A DNA stretch of 11,712 nucleotides from NCBI GenBank assembly GCA_903953455.1, contig CAJBJW010000156.1, positions 1-11,712 on the forward strand. Reading direction: 5' to 3'. The stretch comes from an uncultured Pseudomonadota bacterium. Lineage in GTDB: Bacteria; Pseudomonadota; Gammaproteobacteria; Methylococcales; Methylomonadaceae. The notes under the pieces were generated by a model. It did not search any database. It was not told where the DNA came from and saw nothing but the letters and a program-made list of their open reading frames with translations. The position numbers were made by a program, and so were the translations under genes. Below, one piece after another: positions 1 through 7,153 of this stretch; positions within the stretch are counted from its first letter, which is position 1, and the number at the start of each line of letters is the position of its first letter.

Positions 1-663
1 CAGCATTTGCGTTATCCGCGTGATTTATACGAGTTGCAAATGGACGTGTACGCAAAATATCATCAACAAAGTCCCGAATTATTTTACGAGCAAGCTGAAA
101 CATGGGCGCATGCCAATGTTCGCGGTCGTGCCGTGATGCCCTATTATCAAACGATGGATTTTGGTCATTGCAATGACACGGAAGAGTTTGTATTAATTCA
201 TCCAATGACCCCAGTGAATCGTAATAATTTAAGTATGATTGGCATGGCAAGTACGCTCGATAAAACGCAGTGTGGTGAAAATAGCTACAGTCCCAATATA
301 ACCGTGTACAAATTTGGTAAAGACGTTCAAGTGAACGGCCCTGAGCAAATCGAAGCACTCACGCAACAGCATCCTGAAATTTCACAACAATTTACGTTGT
401 GGGATCAAAATGGCTCGTCAGTGGAAATGGGGCGTATGGTGATTTTACCCATGGGCAACACCATTGTTTATGTTCAGCCAATTTACATTGCCTCCACTAA
501 AAATAAAATGCCCGAATTGACGCGTATTATTGTATCAATGGGCAATGAAATGGTTATGGATACAACGCTACCATCGGCATTTAACCGATTGAAAAATATT
601 TTTACGCATAAATCTCGCGCTGTTGATAGTGCGACATCGAAAACAAATTATGTATCTCACTAA
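1..663 (+). CDS. UPF0182 family membrane protein, C-terminal part (5' end cut by the window)
   Basis: The reading frame is open from base 1 to the TAA at 661-663 (220 residues visible), so the gene begins upstream of the window. The opening residues QHLRYPRDLYELQMDVYAKYH match the hallmark of UPF0182 proteins (COG1615), which carry an 'HLRYPEDLF..Q..v...YH' block late in the sequence. Further agreement is seen in the PYY motif (about visible residues 47-49), the 'L..MG.TIVYVQPIYI' stretch near residues 149-163 and the following 'ELTRIIVSMGNEMVM'. Full-length members are about 900 residues with several N-terminal transmembrane helices and a large extracytoplasmic domain; only part of that soluble domain is present here. 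The biochemical role of the family is unknown. The last 30 or so residues are polar and look like a variable tail. It ends 18 bases before pmbA on the same strand, so the two are probably co-transcribed. Confidence 0.88.
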   Translation, partial: QHLRYPRDLYELQMDVYAKYHQQSPELFYEQAETWAHANVRGRAVMPYYQTMDFGHCNDTEEFVLIHPMTPVNRNNLSMIGMASTLDKTQCGENSYSPNITVYKFGKDVQVNGPEQIEALTQQHPEISQQFTLWDQNGSSVEMGRMVILPMGNTIVYVQPIYIASTKNKMPELTRIIVSMGNEMVMDTTLPSAFNRLKNIFTHKSRAVDSATSKTNYVSH

Positions 664-668
664 ACATT

Positions 669-675
669 AAAAGGA
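669..675 (+). promoter_or_regulatory. Ribosome binding site deciding the pmbA start
   Basis: AAAAGGA lies here. It abuts the TTG at 676 directly, which leaves no spacer, but stands six bases before the GTG at 682. The GTG is therefore the better start, making the protein two residues shorter than the longest reading. Confidence 0.65.
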
Positions 676-681
676 TTGACC

Positions 682-2013
682 GTGCAGATTGAACGTATAG
701 AAGAATTAAAACAAACGGTTGCGCAACTGTTAGACGAAGCCGCATTGCAAGGTGCCAGTGCGGCTGAAGCGGGTTTGAGTATTGATGATGGTTTATCAGT
801 CAATGCACGTCTTGGCGTGGTGGAGACTATTGAGCATCATTGCAGTCAAGGTCTTGGCATCACTGTTTATTTTGGGCAACGCAAAGGCGCGGCAAGTACA
901 AGTGATTTATCACCCGAATCGATAAAAGAAACCGTCAGCGCTGCTTGCAGTATCGCACGCTATACCAGTGAAGATGCTTATGCTGGTTTACCAGATGCCG
1001 ATTTATTGGCGACTGAATTTCCAGATTTAGATTTGTATCATCCATGGGCGCTCTCGCCCGATGAGGCGATTGCGCTTGCCATTGAATGTGAAGATGCTGC
1101 GCGAAGTTATCATGCGGATATCAGCAATTCTGAAGGTGCGTCAGTAAGTACTAATAAAGGCATTAGCGTGTTTGGTAATAGCCTTGGTTTTTTGCAAGCT
1201 AGGATTTCAACGCGTCATTCACTGAGTTGCTCAGTTCTTGCACAACGCGGTGACGATATGCAGCGCGATTATTGGTACACCGTGGCAAGGCGAGCAGAGG
1301 GGCTTGAAATGGCGCGTGACGTGGGTATTAAAGCCGCTGAACGCACATTGAGCCGTTTAGGTGGGCGAAGTTTGAGTCCGCGTCAATGTCCTGTCCTATT
1401 TTGTGCTGAACTTTCGGGTAGTTTACTCAATTCGTTTGTGGGGGCGATTAGCGGTGGCGCGTTATACCGTAAATCGAGTTTTTTACTTGATTCACTGGGC
1501 AAACAAATTTTCCCTGAATTTATTCATATTCACGAACAACCTCATTTAATTGGCGCATTAGGTAGTGCAAGTTTTGACAGTGAAGGGGTGGCAACGCGTC
1601 ATCGTGATTTGGTGCGCGATGGTATTTTGCAAGATTATGTTCTCGGCACGTATTCAGCCAAAAAATTGGGTTTCAAAAGTACCGGTAATGCGGGTGGTGT
1701 GCGAAATTTAACGCTGACGCCAAGCGCGGGCGATTTTGAGTCAATGTTACAGTTACTTGGAACAGGATTGCTGGTTACAGAGTTGATGGGGCAGGGCGTA
1801 AAAATGGTCACAGGGGATTATTCTCGTGGTGCGGCTGGATTTTGGGTTGAAAATGGCGTGATTGCCTATCCAGTTGAAGAAATTACCATTGCAGGCAACC
1901 TAAAAGAGATGTTTAGAAATATTGTGGCGGTAGGCAGCGATGTCGATTATCGCGGTAATGTCCGCGCTGGTTCAATTTTAATTGAGCAACTCTCCATTGC
2001 TGGTAATCATTGA
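682..2013 (+). CDS. pmbA: PmbA/TldE, non-catalytic partner of metalloprotease TldD
   Basis: With the GTG start the protein has 443 residues, close to the ~450 usual for PmbA (TldE). It belongs to the U62 peptidase-like family. TldD and TldE form a heterodimer in which TldD carries the HExxxH zinc site; this protein has no such motif, as expected for TldE. In E. coli the pair matures microcin B17 and degrades the CcdA antitoxin. Recognisable family blocks are the N-terminal 'VNARLGVVETIE' (~residues 40-51), 'GLGITVYFGQRKGAASTSDLS' (~57-77), 'SVSTNKGISVFGNSLGF' (~153-169), 'GTYSAKKLGFKSTGNAGG' (~320-337) and the C-terminal 'GFWVENGVIAYPVEEITIAGNL' (~385-406). No tldD is visible in the window. 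The gene follows the UPF0182 gene closely and converges on the chromate-transporter gene; no strong hairpin lies in the 53-base gap between those stops. Confidence 0.95.
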   Translation: MQIERIEELKQTVAQLLDEAALQGASAAEAGLSIDDGLSVNARLGVVETIEHHCSQGLGITVYFGQRKGAASTSDLSPESIKETVSAACSIARYTSEDAYAGLPDADLLATEFPDLDLYHPWALSPDEAIALAIECEDAARSYHADISNSEGASVSTNKGISVFGNSLGFLQARISTRHSLSCSVLAQRGDDMQRDYWYTVARRAEGLEMARDVGIKAAERTLSRLGGRSLSPRQCPVLFCAELSGSLLNSFVGAISGGALYRKSSFLLDSLGKQIFPEFIHIHEQPHLIGALGSASFDSEGVATRHRDLVRDGILQDYVLGTYSAKKLGFKSTGNAGGVRNLTLTPSAGDFESMLQLLGTGLLVTELMGQGVKMVTGDYSRGAAGFWVENGVIAYPVEEITIAGNLKEMFRNIVAVGSDVDYRGNVRAGSILIEQLSIAGNH

Positions 2014-2066
2014 TTTCAACGTTTCAAAGAAGGGCTTTATTTGGTGTCAGTTGGTTTTATTCTGAA

Positions 2067-3422
2067 TTAAATGAATAATTTCCATCCGACACCCAGTAAA
2101 CCACACACTGCAATGACGGGTATAACGCCAATCTTGTAGCGAACTAAAGCCAAAAGTGCGCCAGCTGAAATAACAATACTCATGAAATCAGATGCGCCAT
2201 CAAGACCGTTAGGTAAAAATGTGTGCTGGGCAAAAAATACGGCTAAGTTCAAAATGACACCTACTACAGCAGCGGTAATTGCTGATAGAGGTGCTGTAAA
2301 TGTTAAATTGCCATGGGTCGATTCAACAATAGGCCCACCAGCAAGGATGAAAAGAAAGCTGGGTAAAAAGGTAAAATAGGTCACCACGAGTGAAGCGATT
2401 GTGCCTGACAACAAAAGTTGCTGAGAACCAAAGAGTTCTTGCGTCCATCCTGCAACAAATCCGACAAAAGTGACAATCATAATCAACGGCCCAGGCGTTG
2501 TTTCACCTAAAGCTAAGCCATCCATCATTTGCGCGGCACTGAGCCAGTGGTAATGGGCAACCGCTCCCTGATAAACATACGGTAGAACAGCGTAAGCACC
2601 CCCAAAGGTAAGTAAGGCTGCTTTACTAAAAAACCACGCCATTTGCGTTAACGCACCCTCCCAGCCATATTGGCTTTTAAGATACGCCATGGCGCCACCC
2701 CATAATAGAACGCCAGCGATAATGATTTTTATGAGTCGTCCCCATCGAAACAGTGCATGTGGAGGAGTGGGCGTATCATCATCAATGAGTGCGGGTCCAT
2801 AATGTTTTTTTGCGCTGCCATGTCCATCACTCACCGAAAAATAATTAGGCATGAATTTTCCACCAACAGCACCGAGAAAAGCCGCACCTAATACGATCAT
2901 TGGAAAGGGTGTTTGCCAAATAAAAATGGCTAAAAAAGACAGCACGGCAAATAGGTATAACACGCGGTTTTTTAATGCGCGTGAACCAATACGATAAGCA
3001 GCAAATAATACAATGGCTGTCACAGCTGGTTTAATGCCATAAAGTATGGCGGCAATTTCGGGAATATTTCCAAAGCGTAAATAAATCCAGCTTAAAAAAA
3101 TAAGCAGAAATAATGACGGTAGAACGAATAATACCCCAGCGACAATTCCACCAACTGTTCGATGCATTAGCCAACCTAAGTAAGTGGCTAATTGTTGAGC
3201 TTCAGGACCGGGAAGCAGCATACAGTAGTTAAGGGCGTGTAAAAAACGATTCTCTGAAATCCATCGGCGTTTTTCGACTAATTCGTGGTGCATGATGGCA
3301 ATTTGCCCAGCAGGGCCGCCAAAACTGACAAACCCTAATTTAAGCCAAAAACCAAATGCTTGCCAGAAACTCAAAGGTATTGGATGAGATGCATTTTGCG
3401 AAATGGTAGATGTGTTTTTCAT
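2067..3422 (-). CDS. chrA: Chromate transporter (CHR) family protein, two-domain type
   Basis: This is an integral membrane protein of 451 residues, the size of long-chain CHR transporters, which carry two homologous halves. The N-terminal half has FGGPAGQIA (residues 34-42) and LLPGPEAQQLATYLGW (69-84). The C-terminal half repeats them as FGGAYAVLPYV (273-283) and LGETTPGPL (304-312). A polar segment around residues 190-225 separates the halves. Characterised members export chromate, using sulfate-like oxyanion recognition; many genomic homologs have no proven substrate, so chromate export is only the family default. I chose the ATG at 3422 because the longer reading to 3488 needs a TTG and adds a 22-residue stretch without family character; the ATG has no clear Shine-Dalgarno sequence, so the start is not certain. 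The gene stands alone, with no chrB-like regulator alongside. It is divergent from the small gene at 3643. Confidence 0.9.
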   Translation of the reverse strand: MKNTSTISQNASHPIPLSFWQAFGFWLKLGFVSFGGPAGQIAIMHHELVEKRRWISENRFLHALNYCMLLPGPEAQQLATYLGWLMHRTVGGIVAGVLFVLPSLFLLIFLSWIYLRFGNIPEIAAILYGIKPAVTAIVLFAAYRIGSRALKNRVLYLFAVLSFLAIFIWQTPFPMIVLGAAFLGAVGGKFMPNYFSVSDGHGSAKKHYGPALIDDDTPTPPHALFRWGRLIKIIIAGVLLWGGAMAYLKSQYGWEGALTQMAWFFSKAALLTFGGAYAVLPYVYQGAVAHYHWLSAAQMMDGLALGETTPGPLIMIVTFVGFVAGWTQELFGSQQLLLSGTIASLVVTYFTFLPSFLFILAGGPIVESTHGNLTFTAPLSAITAAVVGVILNLAVFFAQHTFLPNGLDGASDFMSIVISAGALLALVRYKIGVIPVIAVCGLLGVGWKLFI

Positions 3423-3514
3423 GAAATTATTTTTAAAGTAGAGGAATAAAACGTTAAAAAGGGACTTTGACGGTATAATAACATTCAATAAAGCACATAT
3501 TCCTTGAAATAAAT

Positions 3515-3536
3515 AGTTAACTTCAATTAACTGAAG
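3515..3536. repeat. Interleaved short inverted repeats in the chrA upstream region
   Basis: AGTTAA (3515-3520) and TTAACT (3527-3532) are inverted about a 6-base centre. CTTCA (3521-3525) and TGAAG (3532-3536) form a second, overlapping inverted repeat. The position, between the divergent chrA gene and the small gene at 3643, would suit an operator. The arms are short and AT-rich, so chance is a real alternative. The rest of 3423-3642 shows no other feature I can support: there is a TATAAT at 3474-3479 on the plus strand, but no -35 element at proper distance. Confidence 0.25.
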
Positions 3537-3642
3537 AGGATTTGTGTTAATAATACAAAGAAAATGTTAGGTTACGATTGCGAATGGTTTTTTCTTAAAA
3601 TAACAGACTAAAATTTACGATGTTTTAAATAGGGGGGATATT

Positions 3643-3870
3643 ATGAATGAATCAAAATTTATAGCATCTATTTATCAAGAACAAAAATCCAATGATGTTC
3701 CGCAGACAATCTATCAAGGTTTTAGAAAGATAGATCCTATTTCTATGTACAAAAATAGTTTAAGTACCTTCCCGCTATATCGCGTTGCTGCGCGACTTGA
3801 AAAAAATCCAAAAGCCAGTGAACAGGTGTTACTTGCTGAAAAATATGAGTTGCATCACGATCAAAAATAA
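3643..3870 (+). CDS. Small protein of unknown function (75 aa)
   Basis: I do not recognise this protein. The case for a real gene is an ATG start preceded at five bases by an unusually G-rich ribosome binding site (AGGGGGGA, 3631-3638) and a sequence with balanced composition rather than junk. It is hydrophilic, has no signal peptide or membrane segment, and has no cysteine. The middle (about residues 20-50, 'TIYQGFRKIDPISMYKNSL' followed by 'PLYRVAARLEKNP') is the most structured-looking part, and the C-terminus ends in a charged, probably helical tail with two histidines. It stands between the divergent chrA gene and a probable broken gene. It could be co-transcribed with the dehydrogenase at 4125, but 254 bases lie between them. 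Confidence 0.55.
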   Translation: MNESKFIASIYQEQKSNDVPQTIYQGFRKIDPISMYKNSLSTFPLYRVAARLEKNPKASEQVLLAEKYELHHDQK

Positions 3871-3881
3871 CACATCGGTTA

Positions 3882-4107
3882 TTGTTAAATCTCATTACTT
3901 TTTTCGTTCGTTTTACGCTGTTATCTCAAGCTAATTGCATTGATGAAGCTTTAGCGCAGTCATTAAAACACATGGTGGGATTTCGTCTTATTGCGGTACA
4001 TGATGATAAAAAATTACAATTACCTAATTACGTTAAATGTCATTACGCAACATTTAGACGAATTTTTACAATTTTCATCTGCTATTTTAAAAAAAGATAA
4101 CCCCTAA
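3882..4107 (+). pseudogene. Probable broken small gene, halves in two frames joined at an A6 run
   Basis: From 3882 (a TTG with no ribosome binding site; the frame is open back to 3849) to about 4010 the frame encodes a hydrophobic stretch resembling a signal peptide, LITFFVRFTLLSQANC, then IDEALAQSLKHMVGFRLIAVHDD. Past the A6 run at 4008-4013 this frame turns into unconvincing sequence ending at 4098-4100. If one A of the run is removed, reading continues as NYNYLITLNVITQHLDEFL and QFSSAILKKDNP, with helix-like amphipathic character, to TAA at 4105-4107, just before the ribosome binding site of the next gene. The conceptual product is a secreted or periplasmic protein of about 75 residues. 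I recognise no family. The lack of an ATG and of a Shine-Dalgarno sequence supports decay, but a sequencing error in the A-run is also possible. Confidence 0.4.
4031..4060. repeat. Imperfect inverted repeat upstream of the dehydrogenase gene
   Basis: TAAATGT (4034-4040) pairs with ACATTTA (4050-4056) across a 9-base loop. The pairing resumes outside as CGT (4031-4033) with ACG (4058-4060), with one bulged G at 4057. A T5 run follows at 4063-4067, so a weak AT-rich terminator for the upstream small gene is conceivable; an operator for 4125 is the other option. It overlaps the broken gene. Confidence 0.3.
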
Positions 4108-4124
4108 ATTTTTTGGAGTAAAAC

Positions 4125-5096
4125 ATGAACAAACCTAAAGTATTTATTACGCGACGCTGGCCCGCGTCTGTTGAAGAAAAACTGCGCAATTTATACGATG
4201 TGACGCTCAACGAAACAGATCGCCCATTGACAGCGGATGAATTTAAAGCGGCATTGCAACAGTATGATGCAGTGTGTCCAACGGTTTGTGATTCGTTTCC
4301 TACAGAGGTTTTGAATGTTGAAGATAAACGCTGCAAAATTTTAGCGAATTTTGGAGTAGGGTATAACCACATTGATATTCCTGCCGCAAAAGCGAATGAG
4401 TTGATTGTGACCAACACACCTGATGTACTCACGCAAAGTACAGCTGATATTGCCATGACGTTGCTTTTAATGACAGCGCGACGTGGCGCAGAAGGGGATC
4501 GTTTAGTTCGTGCTAAAAAATGGACGGGATGGTGTCCAACGCACATGCTCAGCTCAAACGTGACAGGCGCAACGTTAGGTCTTATTGGTTTTGGGCGTAT
4601 AGGTCAAGCGATGGCGCGTAAAGCGCATCATGGGTTTGATATGAATATTATTTATTACAATCCCAGTGCGGCAAATGAATACGTCACGCAGGATTTGCAG
4701 GCTAAGCGTTGCAATACTGTAGAAGAAGTGTTGGCGCAGGCGGATTTTGTGTCGCTACATTGCCCTGCTGGAGCCAATACAAAGCATTTAATTAATGCGC
4801 AAACCTTAAAATTGATGAAATCGTCAGCGCATTTAATCAATACCGCGCGTGGCGATGTGGTTGATAGTGTTGCGCTTTGTGAGGCGTTGAAAAATAAACA
4901 AATTGCGGGCGCAGGCCTTGATGTGTATGAAAATGAGCCACATATTTACGAAGGCTTTTTAGCATTAGAAAATGTTGAACTTCTGCCACATTTAGGCAGC
5001 GCGACACTCGAAACGCGCACTGCTATGGGTGAAAAAGTATTGGCTAATTTAGCGGCTTATTTTGCAGGAGACACTTTGCCCGATCGTGTTGCTTAA
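4125..5096 (+). CDS. gyaR: D-2-hydroxyacid dehydrogenase, glyoxylate/hydroxypyruvate reductase type
   Basis: The protein has 323 residues, typical of the NAD(P)H-dependent D-isomer 2-hydroxyacid dehydrogenases. These reduce glyoxylate to glycolate or hydroxypyruvate to D-glycerate in the cytosol. The Rossmann dinucleotide motif GFGRIG is at residues 155-160. The catalytic triad is readable as Arg242 (NTARGD), Glu271 (YENEP) and His289 (LLPHLGSAT). The substrate-loop motif NFGVGYNHID is at 75-84. The overall pattern is closest to the glyoxylate reductase/D-glycerate dehydrogenase subgroup rather than to D-lactate or phosphoglycerate dehydrogenase, but exact substrate preference cannot be read off. 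GGAG (4115-4118) six bases before the ATG gives a good ribosome binding site. In methylotrophs such an enzyme serves the serine cycle or glycolate salvage; the convergent MfnF-like neighbour makes a C1 link plausible but does not prove it. The symbol is given by resemblance. Confidence 0.9.
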   Translation: MNKPKVFITRRWPASVEEKLRNLYDVTLNETDRPLTADEFKAALQQYDAVCPTVCDSFPTEVLNVEDKRCKILANFGVGYNHIDIPAAKANELIVTNTPDVLTQSTADIAMTLLLMTARRGAEGDRLVRAKKWTGWCPTHMLSSNVTGATLGLIGFGRIGQAMARKAHHGFDMNIIYYNPSAANEYVTQDLQAKRCNTVEEVLAQADFVSLHCPAGANTKHLINAQTLKLMKSSAHLINTARGDVVDSVALCEALKNKQIAGAGLDVYENEPHIYEGFLALENVELLPHLGSATLETRTAMGEKVLANLAAYFAGDTLPDRVA

Positions 5097-6130
5097 TTGA
5101 GTAACATAGCCACGGCAACGGCTGGCGCACAATCTGCGGGACTAAAGAATGGTTCTGTTTTATCGCTCTCAAAAAGCGTTGAAAAATCAATATAGGGGCA
5201 ATTAAGTGTGGTGGCGATATCTTTAACCAGAAATCGCCCAATACCCGCGCCAATGAGTGGCAGTGCTTGTCTTGATGAATGCCTTGCTAAATGCAAGGCG
5301 CAGCTTTCTTGGATGCGAACTTGTTGCGCATGGCGAATGTGTGTTGCCACGTCTTTCCAACGCGATAATTCTTCGCTGGAAAAATCAGCGCCTATCATGC
5401 GCGATAAACGTCTAGCACTGGCTTCGATGGATTTGTCTGCACCATCGGCTGTTGGGGTTTGATCGTGGTTTTCGCAAAGCTCGCCGGTTAAACGGTAAAC
5501 GTCCGCCATCGTCGCAAAATATTCTGCCATGACGCCAACCGTGTGCAAGTTATCCACAACGTTATGCACAACCGCCATGACCGCTGTTCGGACAATGCCG
5601 GTGTAAACAAGTTCTTGTGAGATTAAGCGTGCATAATCGCTGTCGCCTTGCGCGTTAACGACGCCATTTTCAAAAAGGAGAATATCTGTGGTGGTACTGC
5701 CAATATCCACAAATAATCCATTGTGGTTTTTCTTTGCGGCTAGTGTACTGCTCGCTAACCAATTTGCCGATGCAATGGCATCATAGTGATCGATTGTGAT
5801 GTCTAAAATAGGCAATAAACCCTCACCGCCACAAAAAACATGTAAAGATGATTTGCTCAGTAGATGCTGCATAGTGTGAATAATTTGCGCCACGCCATCG
5901 TGTCGATTTTTAAATAAATCCACTAATTCACCCGTCATCGTGATAGCGTGACGATGCGGTTTATCAACAGGTAATTGTTGAATTAACGCGTGGACGGCAT
6001 TTTCTAATTCGCTAAGCCCTTGCCAAAGCGGGCAGGGGTATTGGTGAACGGCAAGTATTTTTTGTTGATAAATAACGGCCACTTTCACGTGTGCGCCGCC
6101 AATATCCCAACCGATTGCATAATCTGTCAT
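5093..6130 (-). CDS. MfnF-like / H4MPT-linked C1 transfer pathway protein (ASKHA fold)
   Basis: This 345-residue protein has the layout of the ASKHA (acetate kinase/Hsp70/actin) fold. Phosphate motif 1 is WDIGGAHVKVA at residues 8-18, phosphate motif 2 is DIGSTTTDI at 142-150, and a glycine-rich adenosine-type motif (GAGIGRFL) lies near residue 310. The block MTGELVDLF (65-73) and ASANW (120-124) are what I recall as diagnostic for the family named 'probable H4MPT-linked C1 transfer pathway protein', often mislabelled hydantoinase/oxoprolinase. The archaeal homolog MfnF joins the furan and tyramine-glutamate halves of methanofuran. By inference this protein takes part in making methylofuran, the carrier used with tetrahydromethanopterin for formaldehyde oxidation. 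No other C1 gene is beside it here. The ATG at 6130 lacks a clear Shine-Dalgarno sequence. The stop codon overlaps the stop of the dehydrogenase gene on the other strand. Confidence 0.8.
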   Translation of the reverse strand: MTDYAIGWDIGGAHVKVAVIYQQKILAVHQYPCPLWQGLSELENAVHALIQQLPVDKPHRHAITMTGELVDLFKNRHDGVAQIIHTMQHLLSKSSLHVFCGGEGLLPILDITIDHYDAIASANWLASSTLAAKKNHNGLFVDIGSTTTDILLFENGVVNAQGDSDYARLISQELVYTGIVRTAVMAVVHNVVDNLHTVGVMAEYFATMADVYRLTGELCENHDQTPTADGADKSIEASARRLSRMIGADFSSEELSRWKDVATHIRHAQQVRIQESCALHLARHSSRQALPLIGAGIGRFLVKDIATTLNCPYIDFSTLFESDKTEPFFSPADCAPAVAVAMLLN

Positions 6131-6204
6131 AGCGTGATTTAAAAAAGTCTGTAGAAAAAAACACTATTTTCACATAAGCACGCAATCAAATTCACCTAAA
6201 AAAC

Positions 6205-6215
6205 TGTGTTACAAT
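6205..6215 (+). promoter_or_regulatory. Extended -10 promoter element for cvfB
   Basis: TGTGTTACAAT contains an extended -10 (TG, one base, TACAAT), with the -10 hexamer at 6210-6215, about 33 bases before the cvfB start. No good -35 is seen 16-18 bases upstream, as is usual for extended -10 promoters. The identical 11-mer lies before the gene at 11019. Confidence 0.5.
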
Positions 6216-6248
6216 CAAAATCAATCCATTTCAAGCGGCTTTCACATC

Positions 6249-7082
6249 ATGATAAACATCGGCAAAATTAACACACTCACCATCAGCAAACAAAATAGTT
6301 CGGGTATTTATCTTAGTGATGAAGCTTCAGGTAAACAGGTTTTACTCATTGATGAAAAACCAAAAAAATATGAATTAGAAGAGAGTGTGCGTGTTTTTGT
6401 GTTTGTGGACAGCGAGGGGCATCTTGCCGCCACGACGCATATTCCATGGGCACAAGTTGACGATATTGCGTATTTAAAAGTGGTTTCAGTGAATTATTAC
6501 GGCGCATTTTTAGATTTGGGTTTGAAGAAAAACTTACTACTTCCCTTTAGTGAGCAACATCATGAAGTTGAGGTGGGCGATTCTTATTTTGTCAAAATTC
6601 GACTTGATGATAAAGATCGGTTAGTTGCGACAACGAAATTATCTCAGTATGTTAGCGATGAGATGGAAAATAATGAATTTACAGTTGGGCAAAAAGTTGA
6701 TTTATTAATTACAGATCAAACCGATTTGGGTATTAAAGCCATAGTGAATAATACGCATTGGGGCTTGCTTTACGAAAATGAAATTTTCCAAACACTTCAG
6801 CGAGGACAGCGAATCGACGGCTATATTAAAACGATCCGTGATGATTTACGTCTTGATTTATCCTTGCATGAAACGGGTTATGGGAAAGTGACGTCACTGA
6901 CCGATCGTATTTTGCAGATGCTAAGTGATAATGGTGGGGAATTAGCTGTAGGCGATAAAAGCGAGCCTGAAACGATTTATGCGCTTTTTGGTGTGAGTAA
7001 AAAAGTATTTAAACAAGCTATTGGCGCGTTATACAAACAAAAACACATTATCATCGACAAAACCACGATTCGTTTAGCTTAA
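6249..7082 (+). CDS. cvfB: CvfB/YitL family S1-like RNA-binding protein
   Basis: The protein has 277 residues, the usual length for CvfB (YitL). These proteins have three S1-like OB domains followed by a winged helix and bind RNA; in Staphylococcus aureus CvfB affects virulence gene expression. Visible parts: N-terminal S1-like domain about residues 1-62 (MINIGKINTLTISKQNSSGI), a canonical second S1 domain about 70-130 (LKVVSVNYYGAFLDLGL, then NLLLPFSEQ), a third about 143-210 with GLLYENEIFQTLQRGQRIDG, and a C-terminal winged helix about 217-277 (ETIYALFGVSKKVFKQAIGA). The start matches the family N-terminus even though no good Shine-Dalgarno precedes the ATG. It is transcribed alone, divergently from the MfnF-like gene, with 118 bases between the starts. 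The cellular RNA target in gammaproteobacteria is not known to me. Confidence 0.9.
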   Translation: MINIGKINTLTISKQNSSGIYLSDEASGKQVLLIDEKPKKYELEESVRVFVFVDSEGHLAATTHIPWAQVDDIAYLKVVSVNYYGAFLDLGLKKNLLLPFSEQHHEVEVGDSYFVKIRLDDKDRLVATTKLSQYVSDEMENNEFTVGQKVDLLITDQTDLGIKAIVNNTHWGLLYENEIFQTLQRGQRIDGYIKTIRDDLRLDLSLHETGYGKVTSLTDRILQMLSDNGGELAVGDKSEPETIYALFGVSKKVFKQAIGALYKQKHIIIDKTTIRLA

Positions 7083-7110
7083 ATTATGTCAATTTTATCT
7101 TCCGTAGGAA

Positions 7111-7138
7111 TTGAAATCTTATTCTAGCTGTGTAAAAT
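7111..7138 (+). promoter_or_regulatory. Sigma-70 type promoter for the gene at 7243
   Basis: TTGAAA (7111-7116) and TAAAAT (7133-7138) are separated by 16 bases; each hexamer matches the consensus at five of six positions. Transcription would start near 7145, leaving a leader of about 98 bases that contains the inverted repeat at 7154-7186. Confidence 0.5.
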
Positions 7139-7153
7139 TATTTAATGTAACTA

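Noticed and set aside
676..681. TTG start for pmbA
   Set aside because: The ribosome binding site touches this codon with no spacer; the GTG six bases on is properly placed.
2014..2066. Terminator between pmbA and the chromate transporter gene
   Set aside because: Only a four-pair AAAG/CTTT match was found, with no run of T of useful length.
3474..3479. TATAAT on the plus strand as promoter of the small gene at 3643
   Set aside because: No -35 element at 15-19 bases upstream, and it would leave a leader of over 150 bases.
3423..3488. Extension of the chromate transporter to a TTG at 3488
   Set aside because: It adds 22 residues without family character and needs a TTG start; the ATG at 3422 gives the usual N-terminus.
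4082..4546. Minus-strand open frame of 154 codons within the dehydrogenase gene
   Set aside because: It is antisense to a clearly recognised gene with intact catalytic residues, and its own translation has no recognisable character.
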